Positions 24,540-31,834 of a stretch of 48,191 nt of DNA are shown here, one piece after another. This DNA comes from a virus. A model generated the notes under the pieces. It saw only the letters and a program-made list of their open reading frames with translations, searched no databases and was not told the origin of the DNA. The translations under genes and the position numbers were made by a program. Positions within the stretch are counted from its first letter, which is position 1. Every line of letters starts with the position of its first letter. The DNA is taken from positions 1-48,191 of the IMG/VR virus record IMGVR_UViG_3300009431_000026. One strand, written 5' to 3'.

Positions 24540-25486
24540 ACCCATTCTTTATGTTTGACCTCATCCATCAGTAAACCCAACATCTCATTATAGTTATCAT
24601 AATAACACCTATCACAGACAGAACCATCAAAGTATATCTGCTTACTTATCACATCAACCAAGTCCCTATCCATAGTACCCATACTCATCAGCTCATGGAA
24701 GTCATGCTTCCTGTCCTTAATGGCATACTGTGCCCCGCAACAGGGATAGATCAAACCATCCGCAGCTATCGTTGGCTTGAGAAGAGATATGAAGCACTTC
24801 TGTCTTCCCTTAGTAGGCTTGGTGCGTGCCTGATACACTACCTTGTAGTCTTTCCCTCTCAACTTCATCTTCGCCATAGCTATAGCTACATCACTCGGAT
24901 TCAGTATATCAGATACCACCCGCACGTGCGTGAACCTATTAGCGTTGGCGTAATTCACCACCTTGCTCAACTCACCCAGCCTATCCAACGCTACGAAGCT
25001 GAACGCCCAGTCCACATTTGGCAGTCTTATCAGAGCTCTGCCAAGAATCGTACCCAACGATTTGAACTTACGCTGGCTGTCGAAGGATACCCGTATCCAA
25101 TCCGGCTTCTCCTTCAGGTTATCCAACGCTAGACCGTTGGTTACGAGCCCGACACGGATCCCAATCTCGTTGCAATGCTTAATAACCTCGTTTATATGAG
25201 GATAAAGCAACGGCTCTCCGCCCCCTGTAATAGTAATAGCTCGACAACCCAATGACGAAACACGATTAAGCAGCTTCGAAACGTTGGGTAACGGCATCTC
25301 TATACTCCGGTCTCGGTCCCCACAAGAACAGTAAGAACAACTAAGATTACATCGGTTCGTAAGACATAACTGTAAGTGCCTGCATAATACTTTCTTATCG
25401 TTTATCAAACTCTCCATTAACACCGTATCATGTAATATCTTAACTGGTATATCTACATCCGCTGCTGAATATGACCTCTTTATCAT
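24536..25486 (-). CDS. Radical SAM protein with SPASM-like C-terminus
   Basis: 316 residues. CLTNRCNLSCSYC places the CxxxCxxC [4Fe-4S]/SAM site at C46, C50 and C53; ITITGGGEPLLYP (86-96) is the SAM-binding GGE motif. The C-terminal region has CFISLLKPTIAADGLIYPCC and CDRCYYDN, cysteine groups of an auxiliary-cluster (SPASM/Twitch-like) domain. Such enzymes modify peptides, sugars or nucleotides by radical chemistry. No precursor peptide was identified next to it. It overlaps the next small gene as ATGA and lies beside a methyltransferase and a glycosyltransferase. The substrate is not predictable. Confidence 0.82.
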   Translation of the reverse strand: MIKRSYSAADVDIPVKILHDTVLMESLINDKKVLCRHLQLCLTNRCNLSCSYCSCGDRDRSIEMPLPNVSKLLNRVSSLGCRAITITGGGEPLLYPHINEVIKHCNEIGIRVGLVTNGLALDNLKEKPDWIRVSFDSQRKFKSLGTILGRALIRLPNVDWAFSFVALDRLGELSKVVNYANANRFTHVRVVSDILNPSDVAIAMAKMKLRGKDYKVVYQARTKPTKGRQKCFISLLKPTIAADGLIYPCCGAQYAIKDRKHDFHELMSMGTMDRDLVDVISKQIYFDGSVCDRCYYDNYNEMLGLLMDEVKHKEWV

Positions 25487-25674
25487 CGCTTACTCCTCGT
25501 TAAAGGGGCATCAAACAACGTCCCACTTGGAGTAGGACTAGAGAACGCCATCCTATGCAATATCTTCCTTAACCCCTTAACCTTTATCTTCCTAAACTCC
25601 TCTGCATCTACGGTCCATGTAACAATATTAGCCTTATATTTAACCCTTATGCTGACCTGTCCTCCGTCTTCCAT
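25483..25674 (-). CDS. Small protein, function unknown
   Basis: 63 residues from the ATG at 25674, chosen because GGAGGAATT lies just upstream; the frame is open 5 codons further. QVSIRVKYKANIVTWTVDAEEFRKIKVKGL forms a predicted beta-hairpin plus helix. It overlaps the glycosyltransferase end and the radical SAM start. A similar sequence style appears in the 56-residue protein at 26283 (VWKARNVSEFTIDAMARTLKR), suggesting they are related. Confidence 0.5.
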   Translation of the reverse strand: MEDGGQVSIRVKYKANIVTWTVDAEEFRKIKVKGLRKILHRMAFSSPTPSGTLFDAPLTRSKR

Positions 25675-26290
25675 AATTCCTCCATACATACACAGCTCTG
25701 TTCTTCTCCCTCAACGTTGCCTGCTCTTGGTACTCCCTGGTGTGCGGTAAGTGTATCCCAACGATATCAGGATTGTATGACACGACTAACTTCTCTTCAG
25801 CTCTCTCACCAAAGTCCCTGTCTTCCCAAGCTATACCGTTGGCAAACCTCTCATCCATCCCTCCGATATCCCAGTAATCAGATTTATGTAACACACCTAT
25901 GAAGTACTTCCAAGACGCCCAACTGTCCTCAGTACACCGAGCTACCAACCCTCTTGTCTTACCGTTGACACTCAAACCAGGCCTATCCCAAGCAAACGGC
26001 AAGTTCTCTATCTCCTCTTCAACGCACCGGCCTAACCAGTAGCAACCCAACGGCAACTTCTTCATTTCCTTCACATTGCTGTGGGCATGGATAACCTCTG
26101 GGCTGGTCAGGCATATGATATCACCGTTGGCTTGTTCAACACCCCAGTTCAGAGCAATGGCAGGATTAGTATCATTATGATCCACACATATAATCTCCCA
26201 ATCCTTATCCGTTTGCTTCTCTATGCTAGCCAAACCCAAACGGAACTGCACCACCCTGTCACCTATGTATGGGATTATGAAGCTAACCAT
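25640..26290 (-). CDS. Glycosyltransferase family 2-like protein
   Basis: 216 residues. MVSFIIPYIGDR and LGLASIEKQTDKDWEIICVDHND are the hallmark start of GT2 (GT-A fold): first strand, helix and second strand ending in Asp. IALNWGVEQANGDIICLTSPEVI follows, with WDIGGMDERFANGIAWEDRDFGERA as the acceptor-binding ED motif. It probably transfers a hexose using a nucleotide-sugar donor. The C-terminus is short, without membrane segments, so soluble. It overlaps the upstream 56-residue gene by 8 bases. Confidence 0.78.
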   Translation of the reverse strand: MVSFIIPYIGDRVVQFRLGLASIEKQTDKDWEIICVDHNDTNPAIALNWGVEQANGDIICLTSPEVIHAHSNVKEMKKLPLGCYWLGRCVEEEIENLPFAWDRPGLSVNGKTRGLVARCTEDSWASWKYFIGVLHKSDYWDIGGMDERFANGIAWEDRDFGERAEEKLVVSYNPDIVGIHLPHTREYQEQATLREKNRAVYVWRNYGRRRTGQHKG

Positions 26291-26453
26291 TAGCTATCCT
26301 TTCAGCCTCATCTATAACTCTGTTCCTCTGATACTTGTTTAACGCCCGCTTAAGGGTACGTGCCATAGCATCTATAGTAAACTCTGATACATTCCTAGCT
26401 TTCCATACAAACTTCCTACCGTTCAAGGTCATAACAACTTCTAGTCTATTCAT
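26283..26453 (-). CDS. Small protein, function unknown
   Basis: 56 residues, MNRLEVVMTLNGRKFVWKAR.. then FTIDAMARTLKRALNKYQRN. The start at 26453 has GTGGAG about 8 bases upstream. It fills the space between the resolvase-like and glycosyltransferase genes. A strand-strand-helix pattern and basic helix may mean nucleic-acid binding; no family recognised. Confidence 0.5.
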   Translation of the reverse strand: MNRLEVVMTLNGRKFVWKARNVSEFTIDAMARTLKRALNKYQRNRVIDEAERIANG

Positions 26454-26491
26454 TTGAGTATCTCCACTTCCATATCAATAACATCCTATAC

Positions 26492-26908
26492 TTACATTTC
26501 CCAGACACAAACAAACCCCCGTCTTCTCTTCGGTTTCACACATACAAGCGGCCTTAACGTTGGGTTATATCTCCTGGCCTGCTCCACAGCTTTGGTCAAG
26601 AACTCCGCTTTCTTCAACTTCCGGCACATCCAATACACATTCGTTGTCGCCAATCTCTTCTTATCCAACCTGAGATACTCGGATGGCACCACTTTATATG
26701 GCTTGCTACCAACCGTCAGTATGATAGGCCTCTTAACAGCAAGATACTTAGGTATCTGCTTACCCCATTTCACCTCTATGGTGTAATAACTATGGATGAT
26801 ATCCCCTATACTCTCACTATAGTTGATACGCACTCGTCTAAGTCCACCAAAGAACTTTGCTACTTCTTTCTCGGCTCGCTTCCAAGCTTTACCCATTCTC
26901 TCTCCCAT
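26492..26908 (-). CDS. PD-(D/E)XK nuclease, Holliday-resolvase-like
   Basis: 138 residues. KAWKRAEKEVAKFFGG, then SIGDIIHSYYTIEVKWGKQIPKY: E15 in the first helix, D36, and the E-x-K pair E45/K47 on the next strand match the PD-(D/E)XK core, and the helix-GD-EVK spacing resembles small archaeal/phage junction resolvases. A basic C-terminus (VKPKRRRGF) would contact DNA. Expected to cut branched recombination or replication intermediates before packaging. Its 5' end overlaps a zinc-ribbon gene in another frame by 49 bases. Confidence 0.68.
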   Translation of the reverse strand: MGERMGKAWKRAEKEVAKFFGGLRRVRINYSESIGDIIHSYYTIEVKWGKQIPKYLAVKRPIILTVGSKPYKVVPSEYLRLDKKRLATTNVYWMCRKLKKAEFLTKAVEQARRYNPTLRPLVCVKPKRRRGFVCVWEM

Positions 26909-27015
26909 ATTTTACACTCGTCACATGTCCGTTTATACCGATTCCGTATTACCTTACCGCATGTCCTGCAGAAGCTTATCTTAACTGCATAATTCCCTCT
27001 GCTCTTACAACCCAT
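26860..27015 (-). CDS. Small zinc-ribbon protein
   Basis: 51 residues, MGCKSRGNYAVKISFCRTCG then RTCDECKIWERE. CRTC and CDEC form a four-Cys zinc knuckle on a basic background. It fills the 97-base space between two genes but extends 49 bases into the resolvase-like gene and 11 into the HNH gene. The Cys pattern argues it is real. Confidence 0.5.
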   Translation of the reverse strand: MGCKSRGNYAVKISFCRTCGKVIRNRYKRTCDECKIWEREWVKLGSEPRKK

Positions 27016-27271
27016 GCAGGTACTCCTCGTATACTAAAGCCAACGCCATCGGTATGTATAGCTCACCCTTCTTCTTCTCGTGGCATTCCCGACACAACCC
27101 AACGCAGTTAAACGGGCTTATCAGGAACAATGGGAGGAGTTTCCTGTTGCACTTTGTGTTGGGTACCTTGTGGTGAAAATCCACGATCTCGTTTAAGCAC
27201 AGGTAACACTTGCCGTTCTGTGCGTTGTGGACCGCTATCCTTATTGCTTGAGGAAACCAACCTTTCTCCAT
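27005..27271 (-). CDS. HNH endonuclease, small
   Basis: 88 residues behind GAGGAGGAGAG. NGKCYLCLNEIVDFHHKVP, then NCVGLCRECHEKK, give the two Cys pairs and HH...H arrangement of HNH enzymes. Whether it is a mobile endonuclease or a recombination nuclease is open. Its first 164 bases overlap the end of the upstream gene in another frame, which suggests insertion into, or remodelling of, that gene. Confidence 0.72.
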   Translation of the reverse strand: MEKGWFPQAIRIAVHNAQNGKCYLCLNEIVDFHHKVPNTKCNRKLLPLFLISPFNCVGLCRECHEKKKGELYIPMALALVYEEYLHGL

Positions 27272-27533
27272 CTCTCCTCCTCATCTCCTCTGACGTCATC
27301 CAGTAATCACGCCAGCTTGTAAACTCACCGTCATCCCAACGGTCAAGGAACTCCGTCCAATCCTTGGATCTGGACCGCATGACTGGAGATAAAGTAAAAG
27401 GATCTCGTTTATAATACATATCTCTAACCGTACGTTCCTGTTCCTTAGCAGACTTCATGTCACTGGTACCCCACTTCCTCTGCATCTCTATGTATGCGTC
27501 CTCACCTCTCTTTTGAAATGGTCTTAGCATCAT
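27108..27533 (-). CDS. Hypothetical protein with unusually long 3' overlap
   Basis: 141 residues. The first ~90 (MMLRPFQKRGEDAYIEMQRK, KDWTEFLDRWDDGEFTSWRDYW) have normal, aromatic and charged protein character. After about residue 88 the frame coincides with the 5' part of the HNH gene and becomes low-information Ser/Gln/Pro-rich, suggesting that the original C-terminus was replaced when the HNH gene arrived. Upstream it overlaps the next gene by 32 bases. Function unknown; position in the replication block. Confidence 0.45.
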   Translation of the reverse strand: MMLRPFQKRGEDAYIEMQRKWGTSDMKSAKEQERTVRDMYYKRDPFTLSPVMRSRSKDWTEFLDRWDDGEFTSWRDYWMTSEEMRRRDGERLVSSSNKDSGPQRTERQVLPVLKRDRGFSPQGTQHKVQQETPPIVPDKPV

Positions 27534-27891
27534 CCCTCCTCATCCTATCAAGCCCATCACTCACATCCTGTGCTACTTGAGCACCCATAGTAGTCTTGCC
27601 GGCCCTGGAGCCACCGAAAAGCTGCTTAAGGGGCTTATTCGAATAAGCATTGCCAGGAGATACACCAATCATTAAATTCTCAAGCCTATCAAGTCTTGCA
27701 TCTAACTTAGTCAATAGCTTAGGCATCATACCCATAGAAGCATAAATATCTAAACTTGCTTGCATAAGAACAAGAGTATCATAGCTGACATTAAGCATAT
27801 CAACTTCCTTCTCACCCTTATTGTTCATTTCTACAAGCTTAGACATAAGCATAGAAATACTAAATGCTTGTTCATCTACGTCCCATATCAT
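27502..27891 (-). CDS. Hypothetical protein with P-loop-like motif
   Basis: 129 residues. The first part is helical (ISMLMSKLVEMNNKGEKEVD; LTKLDARLDRLENLMIG). Near residues 92-99 GGSRAGKT matches a Walker A loop of the same form as the terminase's GGNRSGKT, yet only about 30 residues follow and no Walker B is seen. Either the motif is coincidental or this is a remnant. It overlaps the DUF4373-like gene by 4 bases. Confidence 0.5.
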   Translation of the reverse strand: MIWDVDEQAFSISMLMSKLVEMNNKGEKEVDMLNVSYDTLVLMQASLDIYASMGMMPKLLTKLDARLDRLENLMIGVSPGNAYSNKPLKQLFGGSRAGKTTMGAQVAQDVSDGLDRMRRDDAKTISKER

Positions 27892-28544
27892 TTCGCCTTC
27901 TTTCTAAGGCTACCTATAAGATTGGATATAGATGTCTTGAACACACCAACAGTACACTTATCAGCGTGCCAGCATTTTTCATCCATCGCCATTTCAAAGA
28001 ACTCATCTATAAACATCTTTATCTGATCGCCTTCATACATCTTTAATAAATCTTTTACTATCTTTCCGTCCTTACCCCAGTTAATAGGATACTCTACCCC
28101 TATAAACTCTTTATGTTTTAGAATAAAGTAATATAGTATATTAGTGACCCCATTTGGAGTAACTTCGGAGTTACTTCGGAGTGTCTCCGTCATACCTGCC
28201 TTTTTTTCCACTTCACGTTTCGTTCTCCTACTCCAATCATCACCCCTTTCAGGTAGTTTAAGGTTCATAAGACCATGTTTATTATCCCATGTCACCTTAT
28301 CTATTAACCCCACCTCAGCCATAAAGTTAAGCATATCAGTAAGTTGCGTATCATCAAGTCTTAACTCCAGAGCAAGTTCGGAGAGAGGGTACTTACTAAA
28401 CGATAAGTACCCCAATTCTCCTTCTCTGCATATGGTTTCCCATATAGCCCACACTATACCATATCCAAGCATGCCATAGCGAGCCCGTAGGCGTTTCATC
28501 TTTATATCATACATCGCATCAGTATGATGCTGAAACCACTTCAT
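27888..28544 (-). CDS. Replication initiator/helicase-loader-like protein (DUF4373 type)
   Basis: 218 residues. MKWFQHHTDAMYDIKMKRLR with YGMLGYGIVWAIWETI is the typical start of the DUF4373/Lin1244-like winged-helix domain found in phage replication proteins, including LSELALELRLDDTQLTDMLNFM as the recognition helices. The C-terminal half (GKDGKIVKDLLKMYEGDQIKMFIDEFF..WHADKCTVGVFKTSISNL) resembles a DnaD-like domain that binds ssDNA and helps load the host helicase. It is the best candidate for origin recognition in this genome. Confidence 0.72.
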   Translation of the reverse strand: MKWFQHHTDAMYDIKMKRLRARYGMLGYGIVWAIWETICREGELGYLSFSKYPLSELALELRLDDTQLTDMLNFMAEVGLIDKVTWDNKHGLMNLKLPERGDDWSRRTKREVEKKAGMTETLRSNSEVTPNGVTNILYYFILKHKEFIGVEYPINWGKDGKIVKDLLKMYEGDQIKMFIDEFFEMAMDEKCWHADKCTVGVFKTSISNLIGSLRKKAK

Positions 28545-28556
28545 TACGAGCCCCCC

Positions 28557-29024
28557 TTACTCCTTCACCCACTGAGGCGTATCATCTCCTCCTTCATCAG
28601 CTCCTAAAGCCAACGTTGGCTGCTCAGAGACGGCCACCGGTACGTTATCAGTAACTTTCTTCCCATACTGAGGGTCGTTAGTCACCGTCCACCAGCTCAT
28701 CCTATGACAGCACTTATCCAACACCCTCTTGAAAGCATCACTCATTATCTCCATAGTAGGAGCGTTGCTAATATCTATACCACAAGCATTTACGAACTTC
28801 GCTAGCCTCCACAACGCAGCACTACTAAGTGCGGTATGATCCACTAGTGACTGCCCCTTATACTCATCAGGGTCTACTATCTTCCCAAACCAACGTATCT
28901 GAGGTGTGCCTGTCCTTGCTTCACAAGCCTGCCACCCATCTATCTCCACCTTATACGTACCTTCTGGACCATCGAATAACCTTGTTCCACCCTGTGACTC
29001 TTTCTTCCAATCTATACTACTCAT
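28557..29024 (-). CDS. DUF669-like ssDNA-binding candidate
   Basis: 155 residues behind GGGGAGGGAGAGC. EGTYKVEIDGWQACEARTGTPQIRWFGKIVDPDEYKGQSL gives the strand pattern of DUF669 proteins, which in phages stand next to Sak4-type recombinases, and WRLAKFVNACGID follows. The tail is acidic (GADEGGDD), like SSB tails that recruit partners. It lies two small genes below the Sak4-like gene. A single-strand-binding role is inferred from family and neighbours. Confidence 0.68.
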   Translation of the reverse strand: MSSIDWKKESQGGTRLFDGPEGTYKVEIDGWQACEARTGTPQIRWFGKIVDPDEYKGQSLVDHTALSSAALWRLAKFVNACGIDISNAPTMEIMSDAFKRVLDKCCHRMSWWTVTNDPQYGKKVTDNVPVAVSEQPTLALGADEGGDDTPQWVKE

Positions 29025-29036
29025 GCTCTCCCTCCC

Positions 29037-29216
29037 CTATTTTAGTTTCCTCACCTCTTCATCTATCCTCTCCTGCAGTGTCTTAGGTACCACCTCCCTT
29101 CGTTCTATCCCCCCGCTTTGGTTGATATATAAAGCATTCCCAGTCCCATCCTGATACTCCTCCTTAAACATATCCTTTAAGGTAGGTTCTAAGAGCTCTC
29201 CAAAACCACTAGGCAC
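29037..29216 (-). CDS. Small acidic protein, function unknown
   Basis: 59 residues from a GTG at 29216, whose context AGAGAGGTAGAGAAGATAC supplies a ribosome site and overlaps the upstream stop. Sequence runs (M)PSGFGELLEPTLKDMFKEE and ends in a charged helix ERIDEEVRKLK. The same type of C-terminal helix (ITREVEKIRA) ends the neighbouring upstream protein and, as VSKLKG or KKEVERLS, other phage proteins here; it may be a shared interaction tag. Confidence 0.5.
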   Translation of the reverse strand: MPSGFGELLEPTLKDMFKEEYQDGTGNALYINQSGGIERREVVPKTLQERIDEEVRKLK

Positions 29217-29487
29217 GTATCTTCTCTACCTCTCTAGTTATAACATCTTGCAACGTTTCTACCTTCTTCGCTTCTTCCTTCTTTCCCAGCCCCATCTGTC
29301 TTTGCTGCTCCTGCATCCACGCTTCATAAGCCCTCCTATTATCCGTCCCATCTACCTGCGCCCATCCTCCCGCACTAGTACTAGTAGTAGCCGTACCTAA
29401 TTGATCATAATTAGGCATCTGCCCTGGATACATCTGTGCATACATCTGTCTCGGATGATCTCCATAATAACTGCTACTTGTTGCCAT
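29209..29487 (-). CDS. Hypothetical protein, 92 residues
   Basis: Start at 29487 is chosen because AAGAAAGGAGAGAAGA precedes MATSSSYYGD; the frame is open much further upstream but that part only shadows the ATPase gene. The N-terminal half is Tyr/Met/Pro/Ser-rich and probably disordered; the C-terminal half is helical (RRAYEAWMQEQQRQMGLGKK..). Overlaps the ATPase end by 14 bases. Possibly an accessory factor of the recombinase. Confidence 0.5.
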   Translation of the reverse strand: MATSSSYYGDHPRQMYAQMYPGQMPNYDQLGTATTSTSAGGWAQVDGTDNRRAYEAWMQEQQRQMGLGKKEEAKKVETLQDVITREVEKIRA

Positions 29488-30238
29488 TCTTCTCTCCTTT
29501 CTTCTTGTCTCCGTAATCCCACTCATACAACTTCTGAAGTATGCCCGGTAGGTCAGGAGTTTCCCCATCATCCAACCCCTTGAACTGTGACTTCGTGATA
29601 TACTGGTCGCTTGGACCCAGCCTAACCCAACGCTTCTTGCTCTTCTCATGCACCTCGAGATGTCCCACTACATCCACTATCCCACATATAGCAGGGGCTA
29701 TCTTCCTACCCATCTTAGGGTACGTCTTGGTTATCACCATACCGTCATTCTTCTTTATCTCTAATGGGAACTCCCAAGCGTTGAACACAACGTTGATACC
29801 CTTATAAACGAGATCTCTATAAAGGTGCATCGTCTCCTTCATCTTGAAGCTAGTCTCCCCATGCTCCCTTAGTTCAGGAAACTCCTTCTGATGCTTACCT
29901 GTAAAGTGAAGCGTAAGCCACTGCTCATACTCGCTTATGTTATCGAACACCACGTTCTTAAAGGGGTGTTTCTCTGTCTGCAGGTACGTGTGGAGCCCCT
30001 TGTAGACCACATCCACATTCTCAGCATTGACATTGAACACCACGTGCTTTGTCCCCAACAGCGGTCCTAACCCTGCTTCTGTGTTAATAATGAGGGTTTC
30101 CCCAACAGGTAACGTAGCACCCAACGTTGTCTTACCTATACCTGGATCAGCATAGATAAGAAGGGCGATACCCCTGTTTATCTTACTTCCTATAGCTTTG
30201 AAGTCCTCTTTATCCACAGTATACACTCCCTTCCCCAT
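29474..30238 (-). CDS. Sak4-like RecA-fold ATPase (recombinase)
   Basis: 254 residues from the ATG at 30238 (frame open 6 codons further). ALLIYADPGIGKTTLGATLP carries Walker A (DPGIGKT, about 31-37), FKNVVFDNISEYEQW is the Walker B strand, and the overall small RecA-core length is that of phage Sak4/AAA_24 proteins. These promote single-strand annealing together with an SSB-like partner, here perhaps the DUF669 protein. The C-terminus is Lys-rich. With the Cas4-like nuclease it would form a recombination-dependent replication set. Confidence 0.75.
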   Translation of the reverse strand: MGKGVYTVDKEDFKAIGSKINRGIALLIYADPGIGKTTLGATLPVGETLIINTEAGLGPLLGTKHVVFNVNAENVDVVYKGLHTYLQTEKHPFKNVVFDNISEYEQWLTLHFTGKHQKEFPELREHGETSFKMKETMHLYRDLVYKGINVVFNAWEFPLEIKKNDGMVITKTYPKMGRKIAPAICGIVDVVGHLEVHEKSKKRWVRLGPSDQYITKSQFKGLDDGETPDLPGILQKLYEWDYGDKKKGEKNGNK

Positions 30239-30362
30239 CAAACAGTATATCTGCAAGCAGGCTATCTAAGAGCATCTTAAGGGCCTTAGTCTCCCCTACA
30301 GTCATGTTCAACCCATATCTCTTTATCACTACCCTTATCTCATCTCCCTTTACCTTAGTCAT
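30210..30362 (-). CDS. Small protein upstream of Sak4-like gene
   Basis: 50 residues, MTKVKGDEIRVVIKRYGLNM then a helix ETKALKMLLDSLLADILFDG. It abuts the coiled-coil gene at 30363 and overlaps the ATPase start by 29 bases in another frame. Its continuity and lack of other content in the gap favour a real gene; function unknown. Confidence 0.45.
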   Translation of the reverse strand: MTKVKGDEIRVVIKRYGLNMTVGETKALKMLLDSLLADILFDGEGSVYCG

Positions 30363-30578
30363 TTAAAACCTCCCCGCTCTTTTCTTCTTCTCCATCAGCT
30401 CAAGCACACCCTGTATCTTCTTGAGTATCTCGGTCTGTCCTTTAATCCCTATCAGGATAGCCTCGATCTTCTCCATAATAACAGCGTCCTGAGCCACTTC
30501 CTTTCTCTCTTCCTTCTTAACTTCCTCAACTCTTTCCTTCTTAATCTTCGTTTCTCCGCTACTTTTACTTTCGTCCAC
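30363..30578 (-). CDS. Coiled-coil protein, 71 residues
   Basis: The N-terminal half is a Lys/Glu-rich charged helix (KIKKERVEEVKKEERKE), followed by a hydrophobic heptad region (IMEKIEAILIGIKGQTEILKKI) and a basic tail. No membrane segment. Overlaps the small membrane protein gene upstream by 14 bases. Function unknown. Confidence 0.5.
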   Translation of the reverse strand: MDESKSSGETKIKKERVEEVKKEERKEVAQDAVIMEKIEAILIGIKGQTEILKKIQGVLELMEKKKRAGRF

Positions 30579-30747
30579 AACTACCCCCTTTCAGATACAT
30601 AACGAAGTGTATAAGAACAGGAAGGTATAACCCTATCCCTATCACATCACTACCTACATCCTGACTTGTTCCTGCTACTACCCCACCCAACAACACCAGA
30701 TTACCAAACCCAACCACTATCAGCGAGTATATCGCTAATCCCTTCAT
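30565..30747 (-). CDS. Small two-segment membrane protein
   Basis: 60 residues with two hydrophobic stretches (LAIYSLIVVGFGNLVLLGGVVAG and VIGIGLYLPVLIHFVMYL) separated by TSQDVGSD, ending KGGSCGRK. Starts behind CAAAGGAGGGCTTT. Holin-like in size, but it lies in the replication block rather than with the lysis genes, so another membrane role (superinfection exclusion, replication anchoring) is as likely. Confidence 0.5.
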   Translation of the reverse strand: MKGLAIYSLIVVGFGNLVLLGGVVAGTSQDVGSDVIGIGLYLPVLIHFVMYLKGGSCGRK

Positions 30748-30796
30748 AAAGCCCTCCTTTGGTTTTTTCCATTACAGCTGTTTTTGTCTTAAACAT
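30701..30796 (-). CDS. Possible mini-protein, 31 residues
   Basis: MFKTKTAVMEKTKGGLYEGI.. starts behind AAGGAGGAGAAA, one of the better ribosome sites in the block, and overlaps the small membrane-protein gene in another frame. It may be a leader peptide coupling translation to that gene. Coding status uncertain. Confidence 0.38.
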   Translation of the reverse strand: MFKTKTAVMEKTKGGLYEGISDILADSGWVW

Positions 30797-30812
30797 TTTC
30801 TCCTCCTTCAAG

Positions 30813-30959
30813 TTATGGGGGCGAAGGAACAGCCGAGCCATTTGCTGTCCATAGGGACCCAAAGGTAACCTTGAGTGGCTTTATCACCTCATCGTTGGTT
30901 ACAGCTATGCTCGCCTTCCATTGGTATGTCCCACTCCTGTATAGGCAGTCGCCCCCCAT
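30813..30959 (-). CDS. Small protein, 48 residues
   Basis: MGGDCLYRSGTYQWKASIAV then VIKPLKVTFGSLW. The start overlaps the nuclease stop (TAATG), and the frame fills a space otherwise empty. The hydrophobic/strand pattern suggests a small beta structure. No family recognised. Confidence 0.42.
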   Translation of the reverse strand: MGGDCLYRSGTYQWKASIAVTNDEVIKPLKVTFGSLWTANGSAVPSPP

Positions 30960-31834
30960 TATTCTCTATCATAATACACATCTACCGTGTTCTTATCAAT
31001 CGGGTTCATAAAGCATATACGTTCATAAGGACAGAGTGAGTTGAAGTTCCAGCACTGGTCTTGATTCCTATTCCATCCATTAGTCCTATACTTCAAGCGG
31101 ATATCCTGAACCAGCTTCTTCATATCTTCTTCATACATAGCTATCTGGTCAGGATTCCTATAAATGTAGCCCTGCATATAAGCCTTATCAGGGTTAAGCC
31201 TATAGTCCTCCATTATCCTCTGAGAGAAGTCAGTACAGTTCTCATGCACCCCTTTCCTAAGCCTTGGTTTCTTGATCATATCGAACACCACCCCTTCAAC
31301 AGGGTACCCTGCCCTACGCATGGCATACACATACCCTGTTACCTGCGGTGAGGTGTTCATCCTGCCCCTGAACTGCTTGGGTGTAAGTCCCGTAGTCTTT
31401 ACTTCCCTTATCCACCACCTACCCTTGCTATCCATAATGAGTCCATCCACCCTACCCACGAAGCGTACCCCACGCATCCCATCGAAGCGTACACTAAACG
31501 TCTTCTCTGGTTCGATAGACTGGAAAGCAGTAAGGTTCTTATTAGGGTAGTTCATCCACATACCCAACGCTGTCCACTTGTTTATCTCCACATTCTCTAC
31601 TTCATCCATCGAAGCATTAGCTATATCATCATCGAACTTCACCATGAGTGCAGACACTACATCAGCATCAGACACCCCTGAGTAATACATCTCAAAGGCT
31701 GCGTGTATGGCAGTCCCTAAAGTGAGAGCTTGAGCCTTCTTCTTAGGCTTCAGCCCCTTGATATAGTTCCAGTAATACTTCTTTGGGCACCCCCTAAACA
31801 TACTGGTAGAGTTGTGACTGATTTCGAGCTTCAT
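30959..31834 (-). CDS. Cas4/AddB-like PD-(D/E)XK nuclease
   Basis: 291 residues. H44 in GTAIHAAFE, D130 in GRVDGLI, E144/K146 in REVKT and the TGYVYA helix follow the RecB-family nuclease order. Four cysteines, C16 near the N-terminus and C261, C268 and C274 near the C-terminus, match the 1+3 layout that holds the [4Fe-4S] cluster in Cas4 and AddB. Expected activity is 5'-end resection making single strands for the Sak4-like annealing protein. No CRISPR array or other cas genes are present, so this is a phage recombination nuclease, not adaptation machinery. Confidence 0.8.
   Translation of the reverse strand: MKLEISHNSTSMFRGCPKKYYWNYIKGLKPKKKAQALTLGTAIHAAFEMYYSGVSDADVVSALMVKFDDDIANASMDEVENVEINKWTALGMWMNYPNKNLTAFQSIEPEKTFSVRFDGMRGVRFVGRVDGLIMDSKGRWWIREVKTTGLTPKQFRGRMNTSPQVTGYVYAMRRAGYPVEGVVFDMIKKPRLRKGVHENCTDFSQRIMEDYRLNPDKAYMQGYIYRNPDQIAMYEEDMKKLVQDIRLKYRTNGWNRNQDQCWNFNSLCPYERICFMNPIDKNTVDVYYDRE

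Noticed and set aside
30959-31834. Cas4 as a sign of a CRISPR system
   Set aside because: No repeats of CRISPR type and no other cas-like genes in the window; recombination context fits better.
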